From Streptomyces sp. CA-210063 (GTDB lineage: Bacteria > Actinomycetota > Actinomycetes > Streptomycetales > Streptomycetaceae), in NCBI RefSeq assembly GCF_024612015.1, contig NZ_CP102512.1, forward strand, positions 7,626,001 through 7,690,000: a stretch of 64,000 nt of DNA, in the 5' to 3' direction. The position numbers were made by a program, and so were the translations under genes. A model generated the notes under the pieces. That model was not told the DNA's origin. It did no database searches and was given only the letters and a program-made list of their open reading frames with translations. Numbering within the stretch: the first letter of the stretch is position 1; every line of letters begins with the position of its first letter. Positions 8,726-18,469 of the stretch are shown here, piece after piece.

Positions 8726-11700
8726 TCATTCCACGACCCGCCAGCTGATCTCGATCTCTACGTCCGGCTCGGCAGCCGCCAGTTCATCCAGTTCGGCCCT
8801 CAACTCCGCCAGCGCACGGGAGGCCGTGGTCCGGCCCCCGCCCGAGCGGCGTCCCGCACGTCGTCCGCCGTCGGGGCCAGGGTGGGTAGAGGGCACGGGC
8901 GGTTGGCTGGTGTCGGTGCTCAGGCTGATCGCGTCGGGCCTTGTGAGCGGTTCGGTCGGCGTGGGCGCGGCGTACGCCCTACGCGGGTCGGCGGTGTGTG
9001 CCTGGCTGCGCTCGATGACGGCGACGATGGACCGCCGTGCCTCCCGCAGCGCCTCCTTGAGGTCCTTGGTGCGCTGATCGACACGCGCCGCGCCGCGCAA
9101 CTCCTCCAGCACCGCCTCACCCTGCGGCCCGTAGTTGGGCGCGAGCTTGAGCATGTCCCAAGCCGCGGTGGCCAAGGCCGCCGCGACGGCCTCGGCCTGC
9201 TTGATCGACGCACCGTAGCGGCTCGTCGGCACGTCGCCGAGATCGAATCCGGCGAATGCGGAGATGACCTGTTTGGCCGCGGCGGAACCGCCGGCCGCAC
9301 CCTGATCCAGCCCGCGCAGCTCGTCCAGCAGGTCCCGGCCCCGACGGGCGATCGCCACTCGGCCGGACTCGTCGGTGCCGTCCAGACCGAGCAGCGTCGC
9401 GTGCTTCTCCAACTGCGCCACCAGATCGGCCGCGTGAGGCTGGTACGTGCGAGCCCGCTCCGTGATCCGCCGGGCGAACTGTCCGACCATCCGGCCCCTG
9501 CGAAGCCTGGGCGGCTCCTCACCGAAGATCTCCCAGTAGCGGCGTCCCGCCTCCTCCCAGACGTGTTCTTCCGGCAGGGGCTGGGAACGCAGCGCGTCCT
9601 GCGGTTTGATCGCCGACAGTTCGGGCGAGGGGTCGAGCAGCGCACCGGCCCGCACCCAGACCCGGTCGTCCATCTCCGCGTACGACGCGATGACCAGGTG
9701 GGCGAGGAACGGCTCCAGACCCATCGTCGTGGGACGGTCGATCCACTCGGTGAGCTGGACGACGCTCAGGTCACCGGGACCGGCCTCGCCGCGCGCTTGG
9801 AGGGCGAAGTGCTCCGGCCAGCGGGTGGAGAGCCTGAAGTACGCCTCCTTCTGCTGGCCGAGCCCCAGTGGAGTGGCAACGCGCCGCATGAGGTCGCGTT
9901 CCTTGCCCGGGATCTCGGCCTGCCGGTCACCGGCTTCTGAGGCGCCGCGGATGTGCCCGAACACGGTCCGCGCGTCGGCGAGTTTGACGACGGTGCCCGT
10001 GCCGTCCGGGTCGAAGTCCGGGTGCGCGGGGAACTGGTGGGCCAGGAGCTTGCCCGCCACGTGCCGGACCGCGTCATGCAGGGACTGCCCGATGGAGACA
10101 CGCAGATCCGGCACGTCGGGCAGCGGCTCCAAGTGCTCATTGAAGTCCGGAATGACGTCGCCGGGCTTCTTGGCCGCAAGGCCATAGGCCTGCTTGAACG
10201 CCGCCTTCACCGTCTTGGTCAGCGTCTCGCGCTGGTCCTCCAGCAGAGCCTTGGCACGGGCCCGGTTGTCGGCGTTCAGGTGCTGCGCGTAGCTGGTGTC
10301 GAAGCGGCGCTGGTCGGCGAGCGCGTAGTGGATGACGACCAGTCGCTGGAAGTCCTGGAAGCGGCCGGCGGACAGATGCGTGGGAATCCACCCCACCGTC
10401 CGTGGCCGATTGCCGGGAAGCCGACGGAGCTCGGCCATGCGGTTGACGTCTTCGCGCCACCCGTACTCGCCCTCGTCGTACGGCAGATCGATGATCATCC
10501 GCCACAGCCCGTCCTGGCTGGGCGCGAAGTCGTGGTCCTGCAGGTCGTCATGGTCGGCGATGTTGCCGAAGATGACCTCCACCGTGCGGTTCGAGCCACG
10601 CCAGACGAACTTCAGCTCATCTGCGGTGAGGCGCTCCTGGAGGTCGATTCCCAGCTCCTCGGCGAGCAGTCGCTTGGCGAGGGCGCGGCGATTGGAGCGG
10701 TTGTTGTTGACGTTGGCGTTCGCGATGACCGAATCCACGTCCACCCCGGCCAACTCGAGCCGTACGCCGGGGTTGGCCTTGGTGCCGGTGGGCTTGATCT
10801 CCGCGAAGCGCGACGCCCACTCGTCGATCTTCGACTTGATCGCCCCGACCTCCGCACCCGGGATGGGGGAGATGACCGAGCCGTGGTTGAGGGCCGCGAG
10901 GCGCCGGATCGTCAGGTCCCGCAGCGCGGGCACACTGGGCGCCAGCGCGGACAGCAGGAGCGTGCACATCAGCCGGTCGTCACCCACGAACGCCTTGCAC
11001 CGCTGGACGAGCCCCTGCTCGGTGACGGTCTCGCGGCGGTGGCGGTAGCGCTCGATGTCCTCCTCGGTGACGTCGTACATCGCCAGGAGATAGGGCCGCA
11101 GCTTGGTGCGGTACAGCTTGTCCGCGGCCTGGAACTCCACCTTCAGACTGTCGACGAACGGCCGGTCGCCCCCATCTGCGATGACCGGATAAAGATCGCC
11201 GAGCGGGATGAGCTGTTCCAGCGTCGCGTCGTCGCGATGGTCGGCCAGCAACTGGCCCATCAGCTTCAGACCGGTACGGGAGCGCTGCAGCGCCGAGGAG
11301 ATGTGGACCAGGGTGTCCATGAACGAAGGCGAGAAGGGATACGTCAGCCGGAACGACGTCTCGTCGGCACCGGTCGTCCCCTCGTCGGAGCCCAGCAGCA
11401 CGTCCCACACCTGCGGCCCGACCCGCTTGATCTTCGCGAATGCCGCCTCGAGCTTGGCGGCGGCCTCCGCGTCCTTGGGCTTCAGGAGACGAGCATGGGC
11501 GATCTGCGGGAGGTTGCGGTCCTCCAGCGTGATCTTGTCGAAGCGGCCGGAAGCCAGGTTGAGACTGTCCTGGATCGCGGTCTCGGCCGCCCCGGAAACC
11601 TCCTGGCCCACCAGCTCCCGCAGATCACGCTGGCGTGCGATGAACGACACGATCGGGATGGCGCGGCGCGAGTCGGCGCCCTCCACGAAGTTGGTGATCT

Positions 11701-12652
11701 TGTCGGCTTCGCGGGAGACGAACTTCTGGTCGTGGATGCGGTTGGCGAGCCAGAGGATCAGCTCGTCCATGAACAGGATCAGCCCGTCGTACTTCAGCGA
11801 CTTCGCATGCTCGGCGATGACGGCGAGGCCGGCGTCGAGCGAGATGAAGCCGTGCTCGTCCTCGGCGGCGTTCTTCGCGAAACCGGGGAACCAGCTGGTG
11901 CTCGCGTCGTGCACCAGCTTGGCGCGCAGCTCGGCCGGGGTGGTCGGGTTGACCAGGTTGAGGTTGACCTCGGCGCCGTCCAGTTCCTCGGCGGTGAGGG
12001 CGGTGTCGAGGAGCGCCGGGGTCCAGGCGAAGGAGTCGCCCCACTCGTCGTCGGCATCGACGGTGCCTCCGTCGGCCGCGGCTCCGGCGAGCCCTTCGAT
12101 GAATTTGTCGTCGCCCATACGATCCCTCAGCGCGCGGATGTCCGCGAAGAGGGAGTCGGTCCTGTAGACCTGCGGAGTGGGCGCATCGTCATGCAGCGCC
12201 TTGACATGACTGACGTACCCGCCGAGCACCCGCTGCTCCAGGGACTTGGCCCCGAGCATGTGGTACGGCACGAGCAGGAACCGCTTCCCGTCGGTGCTCA
12301 GCCATTCGTGCTTGGCCAGCACCGGATCGAAATCGGTCCGGGCACGTGCGGCCTCATCGCCCCGGAGCAGGGCGTGCAGCACGGCCATGAAGTGCGACTT
12401 ACCGGAACCGAACGAGCCGTGCAGATACGCGGCCTTCGACGTCTGCCCGTCCAGCGCGGTCTTGATCAGACTCAGCGCCTCGTCGAAGTTCTCGAGAAGA
12501 CGCTCCGTGACGACGTAGTCCCGAAGCGCCCGTTCGGCGCCCTCCTGGGTGACGGCCTCGGCAAGCTTCAGGACGAAGTCCGACGTGGAGATGGACGTCT
12601 TGATGTCGATGACATCGCGGAGGAGGGGGGCTGTGGCGGCGGTCGGGGCCAT
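8726..12652 (-). CDS. pglY: BREX type 2 large ATPase PglY (BrxC family)
   Basis: Large P-loop ATPase (1308 aa) of the BrxC/PglY family, a structural core of BREX. Walker A is [10 protein letters not shown] (residues 79-88) and a Walker B-like segment is [13 protein letters not shown] (near 290). The N-terminus ([22 protein letters not shown]) is typical of BrxC. The C-terminal 100 residues carry a Thr/Pro/Gly/Arg-rich linker before a short helix. The length fits the family. Transcription runs on into pglZ. The 170 bp upstream (12653-12822) separate it from an ATPase fragment and should hold its promoter, because pglX is more than 6 kb away across genes of both orientations. Confidence 0.94.
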   Translation of the reverse strand: MAPTAATAPLLRDVIDIKTSISTSDFVLKLAEAVTQEGAERALRDYVVTERLLENFDEALSLIKTALDGQTSKAAYLHGSFGSGKSHFMAVLHALLRGDEAARARTDFDPVLAKHEWLSTDGKRFLLVPYHMLGAKSLEQRVLGGYVSHVKALHDDAPTPQVYRTDSLFADIRALRDRMGDDKFIEGLAGAAADGGTVDADDEWGDSFAWTPALLDTALTAEELDGAEVNLNLVNPTTPAELRAKLVHDASTSWFPGFAKNAAEDEHGFISLDAGLAVIAEHAKSLKYDGLILFMDELILWLANRIHDQKFVSREADKITNFVEGADSRRAIPIVSFIARQRDLRELVGQEVSGAAETAIQDSLNLASGRFDKITLEDRNLPQIAHARLLKPKDAEAAAKLEAAFAKIKRVGPQVWDVLLGSDEGTTGADETSFRLTYPFSPSFMDTLVHISSALQRSRTGLKLMGQLLADHRDDATLEQLIPLGDLYPVIADGGDRPFVDSLKVEFQAADKLYRTKLRPYLLAMYDVTEEDIERYRHRRETVTEQGLVQRCKAFVGDDRLMCTLLLSALAPSVPALRDLTIRRLAALNHGSVISPIPGAEVGAIKSKIDEWASRFAEIKPTGTKANPGVRLELAGVDVDSVIANANVNNNRSNRRALAKRLLAEELGIDLQERLTADELKFVWRGSNRTVEVIFGNIADHDDLQDHDFAPSQDGLWRMIIDLPYDEGEYGWREDVNRMAELRRLPGNRPRTVGWIPTHLSAGRFQDFQRLVVIHYALADQRRFDTSYAQHLNADNRARAKALLEDQRETLTKTVKAAFKQAYGLAAKKPGDVIPDFNEHLEPLPDVPDLRVSIGQSLHDAVRHVAGKLLAHQFPAHPDFDPDGTGTVVKLADARTVFGHIRGASEAGDRQAEIPGKERDLMRRVATPLGLGQQKEAYFRLSTRWPEHFALQARGEAGPGDLSVVQLTEWIDRPTTMGLEPFLAHLVIASYAEMDDRVWVRAGALLDPSPELSAIKPQDALRSQPLPEEHVWEEAGRRYWEIFGEEPPRLRRGRMVGQFARRITERARTYQPHAADLVAQLEKHATLLGLDGTDESGRVAIARRGRDLLDELRGLDQGAAGGSAAAKQVISAFAGFDLGDVPTSRYGASIKQAEAVAAALATAAWDMLKLAPNYGPQGEAVLEELRGAARVDQRTKDLKEALREARRSIVAVIERSQAHTADPRRAYAAPTPTEPLTRPDAISLSTDTSQPPVPSTHPGPDGGRRAGRRSGGGRTTASRALAELRAELDELAAAEPDVEIEISWRVVE

Positions 12653-12822
12653 CTCTGTCTCGCGTCTCCTGTTTTCCGTGTACTACGTCTACGTCCACCG
12701 GGCAGCGCGGCGCGTCCCCTGTCGACCGGAACGGCGAGCGATGCCCGCACCGCACGCTGCCCCGGAAGCACCGTCCGCCAGTGTTCACACGTATGGGGAC
12801 GGTCTTCGATCGTATCGGGCGC

Positions 12823-13218
12823 CTATGACATGGGGGAGGGAGCTCCCGCAGCGGAACCCCATGCCTCCATCAGCTGCTCGGGCCCGTACGTCGCCGCCAG
12901 CCCGTCCACCGAGAACCCGGAGCGGGACACCGCGACCAGCGGAGTGTCCTCGTCGGCACCGGGTACGGCGAGAGCGTCCCGGGCCAGCGAGGCCAGGGCG
13001 CGACGGTCGAATGAGCCGCGTTCGTGCCACTTGATCGAGCCGACGAAGCCGATCTCGCGGGCAGGCGACCGGTCTGCCCCCACCAGGTCGACCTCGGGAT
13101 TGTTCGTACGAGGCCACCAGCCGCCCACTTCCCGCACTTGCGGCCACGTGTCGTCGGGGAGCAGCCGGGCCAAGGATTCCCGGGCCAGCTCGGAGTTGCG
13201 GCCTACGAAGCTTGGCAT
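12823..13218 (-). pseudogene. C-terminal fragment of a DUF234-type AAA ATPase
   Basis: A 131-codon reading frame matching only the end of archaeal-type AAA ATPases with a C-terminal DUF234 domain: VGRNSELARESL, then GGWWPRTNNPEVDLVGAD, then IGFVGSIKWHERGSFD, which is the conserved aromatic/Glu-x-Asp-Leu/Lys-Trp pattern of that nuclease-like domain. The P-loop module of about 300 residues that should precede it is absent, and the 208 bp upstream (13219-13426) include an AT-rich stretch with no ATPase coding. I read it as a remnant left by deletion during island assembly; a small stand-alone expressed domain cannot be excluded. Confidence 0.6.
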
Positions 13219-13426
13219 GGATGACCTTCGAGTTTGCTCGCGCTGAACATACTCAAATGAATCATAGTATGGAGAATCAGAGTAAAGGAGTCATTGCTTC
13301 GAGTGATGAACTGGGCATGCTGAGCATGCTGCGGCTGGCTGGACGCGAAGGGGCGCCTGGCGAGGGCGCTGGCTGGGGGCAGTCGCGCTGGTGGCGTGGA
13401 CCGGCCGCCCGTGGTCGGCTCTCGGC

Positions 13427-14038
13427 TCAGTAGGCGACTGCCGGTGGGGCAAGGGGAGCGATCTCCCTGTCGAAGAAGTCGTGGAAGTCTTCTGCGCGCT
13501 CGTACAGCGCATCGAACCCGGACAGCGTTTCCCGGATCAGTGCTTGATCGGCGAAGCGATTGGCTCCCGCCGCGTTCCCGTCATCGTCGTAGCACACCTC
13601 GTACATGACGACGTCTCCGAGGATCACCACCTCCGGAACAGGGTGGTCCTTCTCGATGTCCGAGATCTTGCGGGCATCGAGAACCTTGATGTTGTCGCCC
13701 AGCTCCACGCGCAGACGCAAGACGAACAGCTCCCATTGCACGTAGGGGGTCACTGGGAACTCCACCACGCGAAGACGGCGCTCCAGAATGTTCAGTCGTG
13801 CCGCCTCACGGAATTGCCGTGCGTAGACATCGCGTTTCTCCTGGATGAGGGACAATGCACGGTCCCATTCCCCGATGGCGAAGGCTTCCCAGCTGGCGAA
13901 TCCGCGTTCTTTGAAGTTCTGCCCCCGTTCGAGCTTGCTCAATTGGCGAATTCCGCTCTCGTAGACCCGGCGGAAGTCCGCGTGGTACGTGGGGCGATCC
14001 ATGCGTTCGGAAACGCCACTCGGGAAGGAGTCAAACAT
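13427..14038 (-). CDS. DUF6879 family protein
   Basis: A 203-aa protein resembling the DUF6879 family, common in Streptomyces near Scr1/DUF397-type regulators; function unknown. It starts RMDRPTY-style after MFDSFPSGVSE, has the helical segment GQNFKERGFASWEAFAIGEWDRAL, and the conserved patterns RLRVVEFPVTPYVQWEL and EVVILGDVVMYEVCYDDDGN. The ATG at 14038 was chosen because it overlaps the stop of the upstream 91-aa gene by 8 bp, implying coupling; the frame stays open to an ATG at 14062 inside that gene. Codon use is less GC-biased than in neighbouring pgl genes, which fits transfer. Confidence 0.75.
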   Translation of the reverse strand: MFDSFPSGVSERMDRPTYHADFRRVYESGIRQLSKLERGQNFKERGFASWEAFAIGEWDRALSLIQEKRDVYARQFREAARLNILERRLRVVEFPVTPYVQWELFVLRLRVELGDNIKVLDARKISDIEKDHPVPEVVILGDVVMYEVCYDDDGNAAGANRFADQALIRETLSGFDALYERAEDFHDFFDREIAPLAPPAVAY

Positions 14039-14306
14039 TCGGGATGTCCGGTTTCGCTTCAATCAACATGTTCCTTGGGACGACCACGAGCCGTTCGTCC
14101 GCTCCGATGGAGACCCCTGTCGGCAGTTTCCTGCCCAGAGACTCCGTAAGGTCCCGGCCGATGACGGCGATGTCCCCGTTCTCGAGTTCCCAGATGTCGG
14201 GGCAGTCGGGATTGTCGGTCGTATTCCCCAACTCCTGCGGTGATTTCCCCAGGCGCCGCTTGAATGTCGTGGTCGGATCTGCTTCCCACGGCCTGGTCAT
14301 GGCCAT
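14031..14306 (-). CDS. Hypothetical 91-aa protein coupled to DUF6879
   Basis: A small soluble protein I do not recognise by name. It has a basic N-terminal segment (TTTFKRRLGKSPQEL) and a beta-rich middle (DIWELENGDIAVIGRDLTESL, then ERLVVVPRNMLIEA). Small genes of this type commonly precede DUF6879 genes in actinomycetes. Its stop overlaps the DUF6879 ATG by 8 bp (ATGTTTGA), so the two form one translational unit. The GC content is low for the window. The 227-bp AT-rich gap upstream (14307-14533) is divergent with the Bell-like gene and probably holds promoters for both. Confidence 0.65.
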   Translation of the reverse strand: MAMTRPWEADPTTTFKRRLGKSPQELGNTTDNPDCPDIWELENGDIAVIGRDLTESLGRKLPTGVSIGADERLVVVPRNMLIEAKPDIPNV

Positions 14307-14533
14307 CGCCCCCTCGATTAGGCCAGAGTGCCATTACTCTAGCGCTCAACGTATCGGCTTGACCACGTCAAAAATGGACTTGCTGAAGAGGGCGCGTGCG
14401 ACCTCTTGTTGTCCCATCCGGCTCGAGAGTGCGACGATAAGTGGTCACGAAACGACAAGGTATCAAAGAGTGATAGATTCTGGCTATTCGGCATATAGTC
14501 AGAAAATCCGGAAAATTTTATTCAGGGGGAACT

Positions 14534-14944
14534 GTGGACCCGGAGACGGCCTTACTCGCGCAGAGCGCGGGAGTCACACTGGTCACATTGATGACAACTG
14601 ACGCCTGGCATCGGACCCGAGACGGGATCACGCAACTGTGGCGCCGAATGCAGCCGCACCGTGCCGAGGCTGTCGCCGCCGAATTGGAAGCCACCCGCGA
14701 AGACGCCCTGGCGGCCGGAGAGGCCGATGACCAGGAGACGCTCAGCGAACTGCATCTGGAGTGGCAGGGGCGGCTCCGGCGCCTGCTCGCCGCCCAGCCG
14801 GGCGCCGCTGTCGAACTACGCGGACTCCTCGACGAACTTGATCCGAGGGGCTCGACCGGCCCCGCGGTCACCCAGCACGCAAGCGCGTCCGGCCAGGCCC
14901 GGATCTATCAGGCAGGACGAGACCAGCACATCGCGGAGCGATGA
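14534..14944 (+). CDS. Bell-like small protein with C-terminal amyloid-signalling motif (candidate cell-death effector)
   Basis: A 136-aa protein starting at GTG 14534 after AGGGGGAAC. The N-terminal 40 residues form a hydrophobic-to-amphipathic helix (ALLAQSAGVTLVTLMTTDAW), followed by acidic and Leu-rich helices (LHLEWQGRLRRLL), then a flexible linker and the tail ARIYQAGRDQHI (residues 122-133). This layout matches bacterial Bell-domain proteins, relatives of fungal HeLo/HELL and animal MLKL four-helix pore formers that end in a bacterial amyloid signalling sequence (BASS; established family knowledge). The following NB-ARC protein has almost the same motif at its N-terminus, and their ORFs overlap by ATGA. 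I infer an amyloid-triggered membrane-disrupting effector. An alternative is an unrelated helical adaptor. Confidence 0.75.
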   Translation: MDPETALLAQSAGVTLVTLMTTDAWHRTRDGITQLWRRMQPHRAEAVAAELEATREDALAAGEADDQETLSELHLEWQGRLRRLLAAQPGAAVELRGLLDELDPRGSTGPAVTQHASASGQARIYQAGRDQHIAER

Positions 14945-17085
14945 CAGGCGCGATGGACGGCCATGCCGAGGACCGTGGCCGTGTCTACCAAGCGTCGGGT
15001 GACCAGCACATCAGCGAACACCACCACTACGGCGATGAAGCGGCCATGCCCAGCGGCCCCGACTCGGTTCGCCGTCCGGCGGTCGGCCGGCCTCCGGCCG
15101 TTCTGCGTGATCGCTTCGAAGTGCTGGAACGTCTGCGAGCAGGTGTACGGGAGGGCCGGGGCGGTGAGGCCTACGTGCTGTACGGCATGGGCGGCTGCGG
15201 CAAGACCGCGGTCGCCTACACGTTCTTCCAGCTGGCCGTTGACGAGTGCGGCAGGGTGGGCCTGTGGGTCAGTGCTTCCGACCGCGCGAGCCTGCGCGCC
15301 GGCATGCTCGCCGTCGCCGCCGACCGGGGTGCCGGCGACGGCGAACTGCTGGCCGCCCGCAACGGACTCCGTCCCGCCGCCGACCTCGTCTGGCAGTATC
15401 TCGACCGCTCCGCCGAGCCCTGGCTGCTGGTACTCGACAACGCCGACCAACCCGAGATCCTTCGTGACGGCAGCTGGCTGCGCACCAGTCCACGCGGCAC
15501 GGTCGTGGTGACCACACGCCGGTCGGCCGCCCGCTGGTGGCCGGGGGCAGAGCTGCAGCACATCGGCGTACTGCCGCGCGAGGACGCCGCGCAGGTGCTG
15601 CGTGACCTCGCCCCGCACAGCGGCACACAGGAGGAGGCGGCGGAGATCGCGGAACGGCTCGGCCGGTTGCCGCTCGCTCTCACACTGGCAGGCGGCTTCC
15701 TTTCCCAACAGGTGCTCGATCCCTGGACGATGGAGACCTACGGGCGCCACCTCGACGAAGGGGAACGCGTCCAACTCATCGATCAAGGAGCCGATGCCTT
15801 GTCGGAGGAGGATCCACGGCACCTGGTCGGCCTGACGTGGCAACTGACACTCGACGCGTTCGAGGCGCGAGGGTTGCCCGAAGCGGCCACACTACTGAGG
15901 CTGTTGGCCCGCCTCGCTCCCGAACCGCTACCGCTGTCGCTGCTCAACCATGCCGATATCAGCGATGTTCTTCCCCGCGCGCGTTGCGAAACCGCCCTGA
16001 GAGCGCTGCTCGACCAATCGTTGACCGAGTTGGTCGACATCGGTGTGCGCTGCGCGCAGAGCCATGGGATATTGCTCGACAGCGTCGCGGCGGCGACTCC
16101 GGCGGAAAAGGTGCCGCTTCTCAACACCACAGCCGTCCGACTGCTCGGAGCAGCCGTTCCCGGTCTCCCCGACGCGGGCCCGTACGATCCGCTGCTCCGG
16201 CTGCTCGTTCCCCACGCGCTCGCCTTGCTGCGACGTATCGACGACCCGCCGACGTTGGCTGACGCACTGGCCGTGGCGACCCGCTTGTCCGTCGCCCTGC
16301 ACCGCACCGGAGACTACCTCTCCGCCTGGGAGACCGCCCGAGCCGCAGCGGACCTCAGCGAGCGGCGACTCGGCGCGGAGCACCGACTCGTACTGGCCAC
16401 CCGCTCCAGGGCCGGCCGGGCGCTGTTTCGTCTGGGTAGATATACCGAGGCCGAGCTGCTGCTCGAGCGCGTCCGCGCGGCTCAGGAGCGTCTGTTCGGG
16501 GCCAACGATCCCGACACCCTGGACAGCGGCCATGGCCTTCAACTCGTGCTCGGAAATCTCGGCAGACGGGACGATGCCCTCTCCCTTCTCCGGTCCACGA
16601 TCGTCGGCCGACGCACGACGCTGGGCCCCACGCATCCTTTGACTCTGCGTTCCCGCTCAAGTCTTCTGGTACTGCTGTCCGCCGCCGAGGTCGTCACTGA
16701 GGAAGACGGGGCGTTGCTTCACCTGCCCTCGGAATGCGTCCGGTTCCTTGGCCCGGACCACACGGTGACCTTGGGCGCCCGCCACAACCGCGCCTGGGCG
16801 CTGTACCTGCTGGGCCGCTTCGACGAGGCCGACCAGGAGATACAGCTGGTCACCGAGGCCTACCGGCGACGCTTCGGCCCCGATTACCCGATCGCGCTCT
16901 CGGCTCAGCAGCTCCTCTCCCGGACTCAGGCCGCGCTTGGTCACGTGGACGCGGGGATCGAGCTGATGACGGATGTCGTGGCCAGGCGGGAACGCGGCCT
17001 GGGCCCCGACCACCCGTTCACGGTTGCCAGCCGACAGCTGTTGAGCGCTTTCACATCGGGGCGATGGCGCCCGCCCGGGGCGTGA
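14941..17085 (+). CDS. NB-ARC/TPR STAND NTPase (bacterial NLR-like) with N-terminal amyloid-signalling motif
   Basis: A 714-aa signal-transduction ATPase. Order: an N-terminal tail with GRVYQASGDQHI (residues 13-24) and a His-rich stretch, an NB-ARC module with P-loop YGMGGCGKTAVAY (81-93), Walker B WLLVLDNADQ (161-170), and a GRLPLALTLAGG motif, a winged-helix region, then TPR repeats of the kinesin-light-chain type (GRYTEAELLLERV, GPTHPLTLRSRS, GRFDEADQEIQLV). STAND proteins oligomerise when the repeat domain senses a trigger. The 12-residue N-terminal motif matches the C-terminus of the preceding small protein at eight positions, so oligomerisation could template amyloid folding in that effector. 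The ATG overlaps the effector stop (ATGA). A hairpin follows 63 bp after the stop. Confidence 0.9.
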   Translation: MTGAMDGHAEDRGRVYQASGDQHISEHHHYGDEAAMPSGPDSVRRPAVGRPPAVLRDRFEVLERLRAGVREGRGGEAYVLYGMGGCGKTAVAYTFFQLAVDECGRVGLWVSASDRASLRAGMLAVAADRGAGDGELLAARNGLRPAADLVWQYLDRSAEPWLLVLDNADQPEILRDGSWLRTSPRGTVVVTTRRSAARWWPGAELQHIGVLPREDAAQVLRDLAPHSGTQEEAAEIAERLGRLPLALTLAGGFLSQQVLDPWTMETYGRHLDEGERVQLIDQGADALSEEDPRHLVGLTWQLTLDAFEARGLPEAATLLRLLARLAPEPLPLSLLNHADISDVLPRARCETALRALLDQSLTELVDIGVRCAQSHGILLDSVAAATPAEKVPLLNTTAVRLLGAAVPGLPDAGPYDPLLRLLVPHALALLRRIDDPPTLADALAVATRLSVALHRTGDYLSAWETARAAADLSERRLGAEHRLVLATRSRAGRALFRLGRYTEAELLLERVRAAQERLFGANDPDTLDSGHGLQLVLGNLGRRDDALSLLRSTIVGRRTTLGPTHPLTLRSRSSLLVLLSAAEVVTEEDGALLHLPSECVRFLGPDHTVTLGARHNRAWALYLLGRFDEADQEIQLVTEAYRRRFGPDYPIALSAQQLLSRTQAALGHVDAGIELMTDVVARRERGLGPDHPFTVASRQLLSAFTSGRWRPPGA

Positions 17086-17148
17086 GGGGCACGCGTGCGC
17101 GGCGGTTCAGGGAGCGGGATCGCGACATGTGGTGAGGTGCGCACGCTC

Positions 17149-17168
17149 ACGGGTGGGGGCCCACCCGT
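17149..17168. terminator. Terminator hairpin between NB-ARC gene and DUF397 gene
   Basis: Nine-base arms ACGGGTGGG (17149-17157) and CCCACCCGT (17160-17168) form a GC-rich palindrome in the gap between two convergent genes. Confidence 0.6.
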
Positions 17169-17185
17169 CACCGTATGAGCTTCGC

Positions 17186-17389
17186 TCAACGCAGGTGGTC
17201 GAGGAACGCGGTCCAGGCGTCGGGGGTGAAAGCGATCACTGGGCCGGTGGGGTGTTTGCTGTCGCGGACCGGTATGAGGGCGGGGACGTTGTCAGCGATC
17301 TCGACGCACTCGTTGTTGCCTCCGCTGTAGGTGCTGCTGCGCCACTTCGCGCCCGACAGCTCCGGCGTGCTGTGGCGTGCGATGTTCAT
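17186..17389 (-). CDS. DUF397 domain protein
   Basis: A 67-aa protein of the DUF397 family, with the pattern AKWRSSTYSGGNNECVEIAD, then VPVRDSKHPTGPVIAF and a final WTAFLDHLR. These proteins pair with Scr1-type helix-turn-helix regulators in Streptomyces and are thought to act as toxin-like or regulator-binding partners; a biochemical activity is not established. Its ATG overlaps the stop of the upstream regulator gene by 4 bp (17386-17389), as is usual for these pairs. Confidence 0.9.
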   Translation of the reverse strand: MNIARHSTPELSGAKWRSSTYSGGNNECVEIADNVPALIPVRDSKHPTGPVIAFTPDAWTAFLDHLR

Positions 17390-18270
17390 GCTCTGTGCTC
17401 CTTGGCCCTGCGTCGGATGACGGCGCGGGATTCCATCGGGGAGAGCGCGGACGTGCGAGCGGCGTCGAACAGATCTTGGTAACGGGCGACTTCCGCCTCC
17501 CGCTCCAGCCAGATGGAGCCGGTCGGGTTGTCTGCCAGCACGACGTCGAGCGCTGCCTCCTCAGGGAAACCCAGTACTACGTACGGGCCGAACATACTCG
17601 CGTGGGCTCCGCGCGAGAACGGCAGGACCTGGACAGTCACGTTGGGCTGTTCAGAGGCGGTCAGGAGATGCTCCAACTGGGCATGCATCACTTTGGGTCC
17701 GCCGACTCGTTGGAGGAGAACGGCCTCTGACAGGACCGCCCAGAGATGCAAGGGAGTGTCGCCAGTGAGCCGTTCCTGGCGGGCGAGGCGCACCTGGACG
17801 AACTTTTCAATCTCGTCTGCCGTCTGCCATTGTCGCGAAGCCACCGTCACGGCGCGGACGTAATCTGGGGTCTGGAGCAGGCCGGGAACAAGCTGCGCCT
17901 GGAAGGTACGGATCTCCCCAGCCATGGCTTCCAGCGCGATGTAGTCACGGTACGTGTCGGCGAGGACAGCTCCGTACTGGTTCCACCATCCTTGCCTGCG
18001 ACGACGGTTGGCCTTACGAGCCAGTGCGCTCAGGCGCCCTGGGAGCTCGGAGTCTGTCACCTCATAGGCGTGCAGCATCGCGGTCAGGTCCGGAAGCCGC
18101 ACCGCCACTCGACCGTTCTCGATCCGGCTGATCTTGCCCTTGGTGCAGTCGAGAGCTTCGGCTGCCTGAGCAGTGGTCAGCCCTGCGGCCTCTCGCAACC
18201 GGCGTAGTTCGTCGCCGAGTTGGCGGCCGAGGACGGTCGAGGGGTTCGGGGTGGCACTCTTCGCAAGCAT
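17386..18270 (-). CDS. Helix-turn-helix XRE-type regulator with DUF5753 (Scr1 family)
   Basis: A 294-aa cytoplasmic DNA-binding protein. Residues 14-70 form an XRE helix-turn-helix (ELRRLREAAGLTTAQAAEALDCTKGKISRIENG), and the rest is the DUF5753 effector domain (YIALEAMAGEIRTFQAQLVPGLLQTPDYVRAV, then FSRGAHASMFGPYVVLGFPEE). Such regulators act with a small DUF397 partner and, in many loci, with a HATPase protein, both of which flank it here. Start is ATG at 18270. The pair sits between pglX and pglY on the pgl strand, but its usual role is development or signalling rather than phage defence. Confidence 0.92.
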   Translation of the reverse strand: MLAKSATPNPSTVLGRQLGDELRRLREAAGLTTAQAAEALDCTKGKISRIENGRVAVRLPDLTAMLHAYEVTDSELPGRLSALARKANRRRRQGWWNQYGAVLADTYRDYIALEAMAGEIRTFQAQLVPGLLQTPDYVRAVTVASRQWQTADEIEKFVQVRLARQERLTGDTPLHLWAVLSEAVLLQRVGGPKVMHAQLEHLLTASEQPNVTVQVLPFSRGAHASMFGPYVVLGFPEEAALDVVLADNPTGSIWLEREAEVARYQDLFDAARTSALSPMESRAVIRRRAKEHRA

Positions 18271-18469
18271 GCCAACACCTTTAGCAGAGCAGTCGACACG
18301 GCATGGAGGGAATAACTCGAAAGAAGGAAAATTGAGGTGATGCTAGTCGGCAACGTTGCAGATTCGGGTGGTGCACATACATCCTGCTGGCCATGGACAT
18401 CGGCGTCCCACGGCTCAACTTGCCGTCTCTATGGGGCTCCGGCCGCACATCGACCCTCTGGGGGCTGCC

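Noticed and set aside
9953..13246. Very long open frame on the plus strand opposite pglY
   Set aside because: It lies antisense to a gene with clear ATPase motifs, is Arg/Gly/Asp-rich with no domain, and is explained by the high GC of third codon positions.
13269..13332. GCATGC-TGA-GCATGC repeat and small plus-strand frame as a gene or operator
   Set aside because: Too short, no ribosome site and no partner gene; probably chance in AT-rich remnant DNA.
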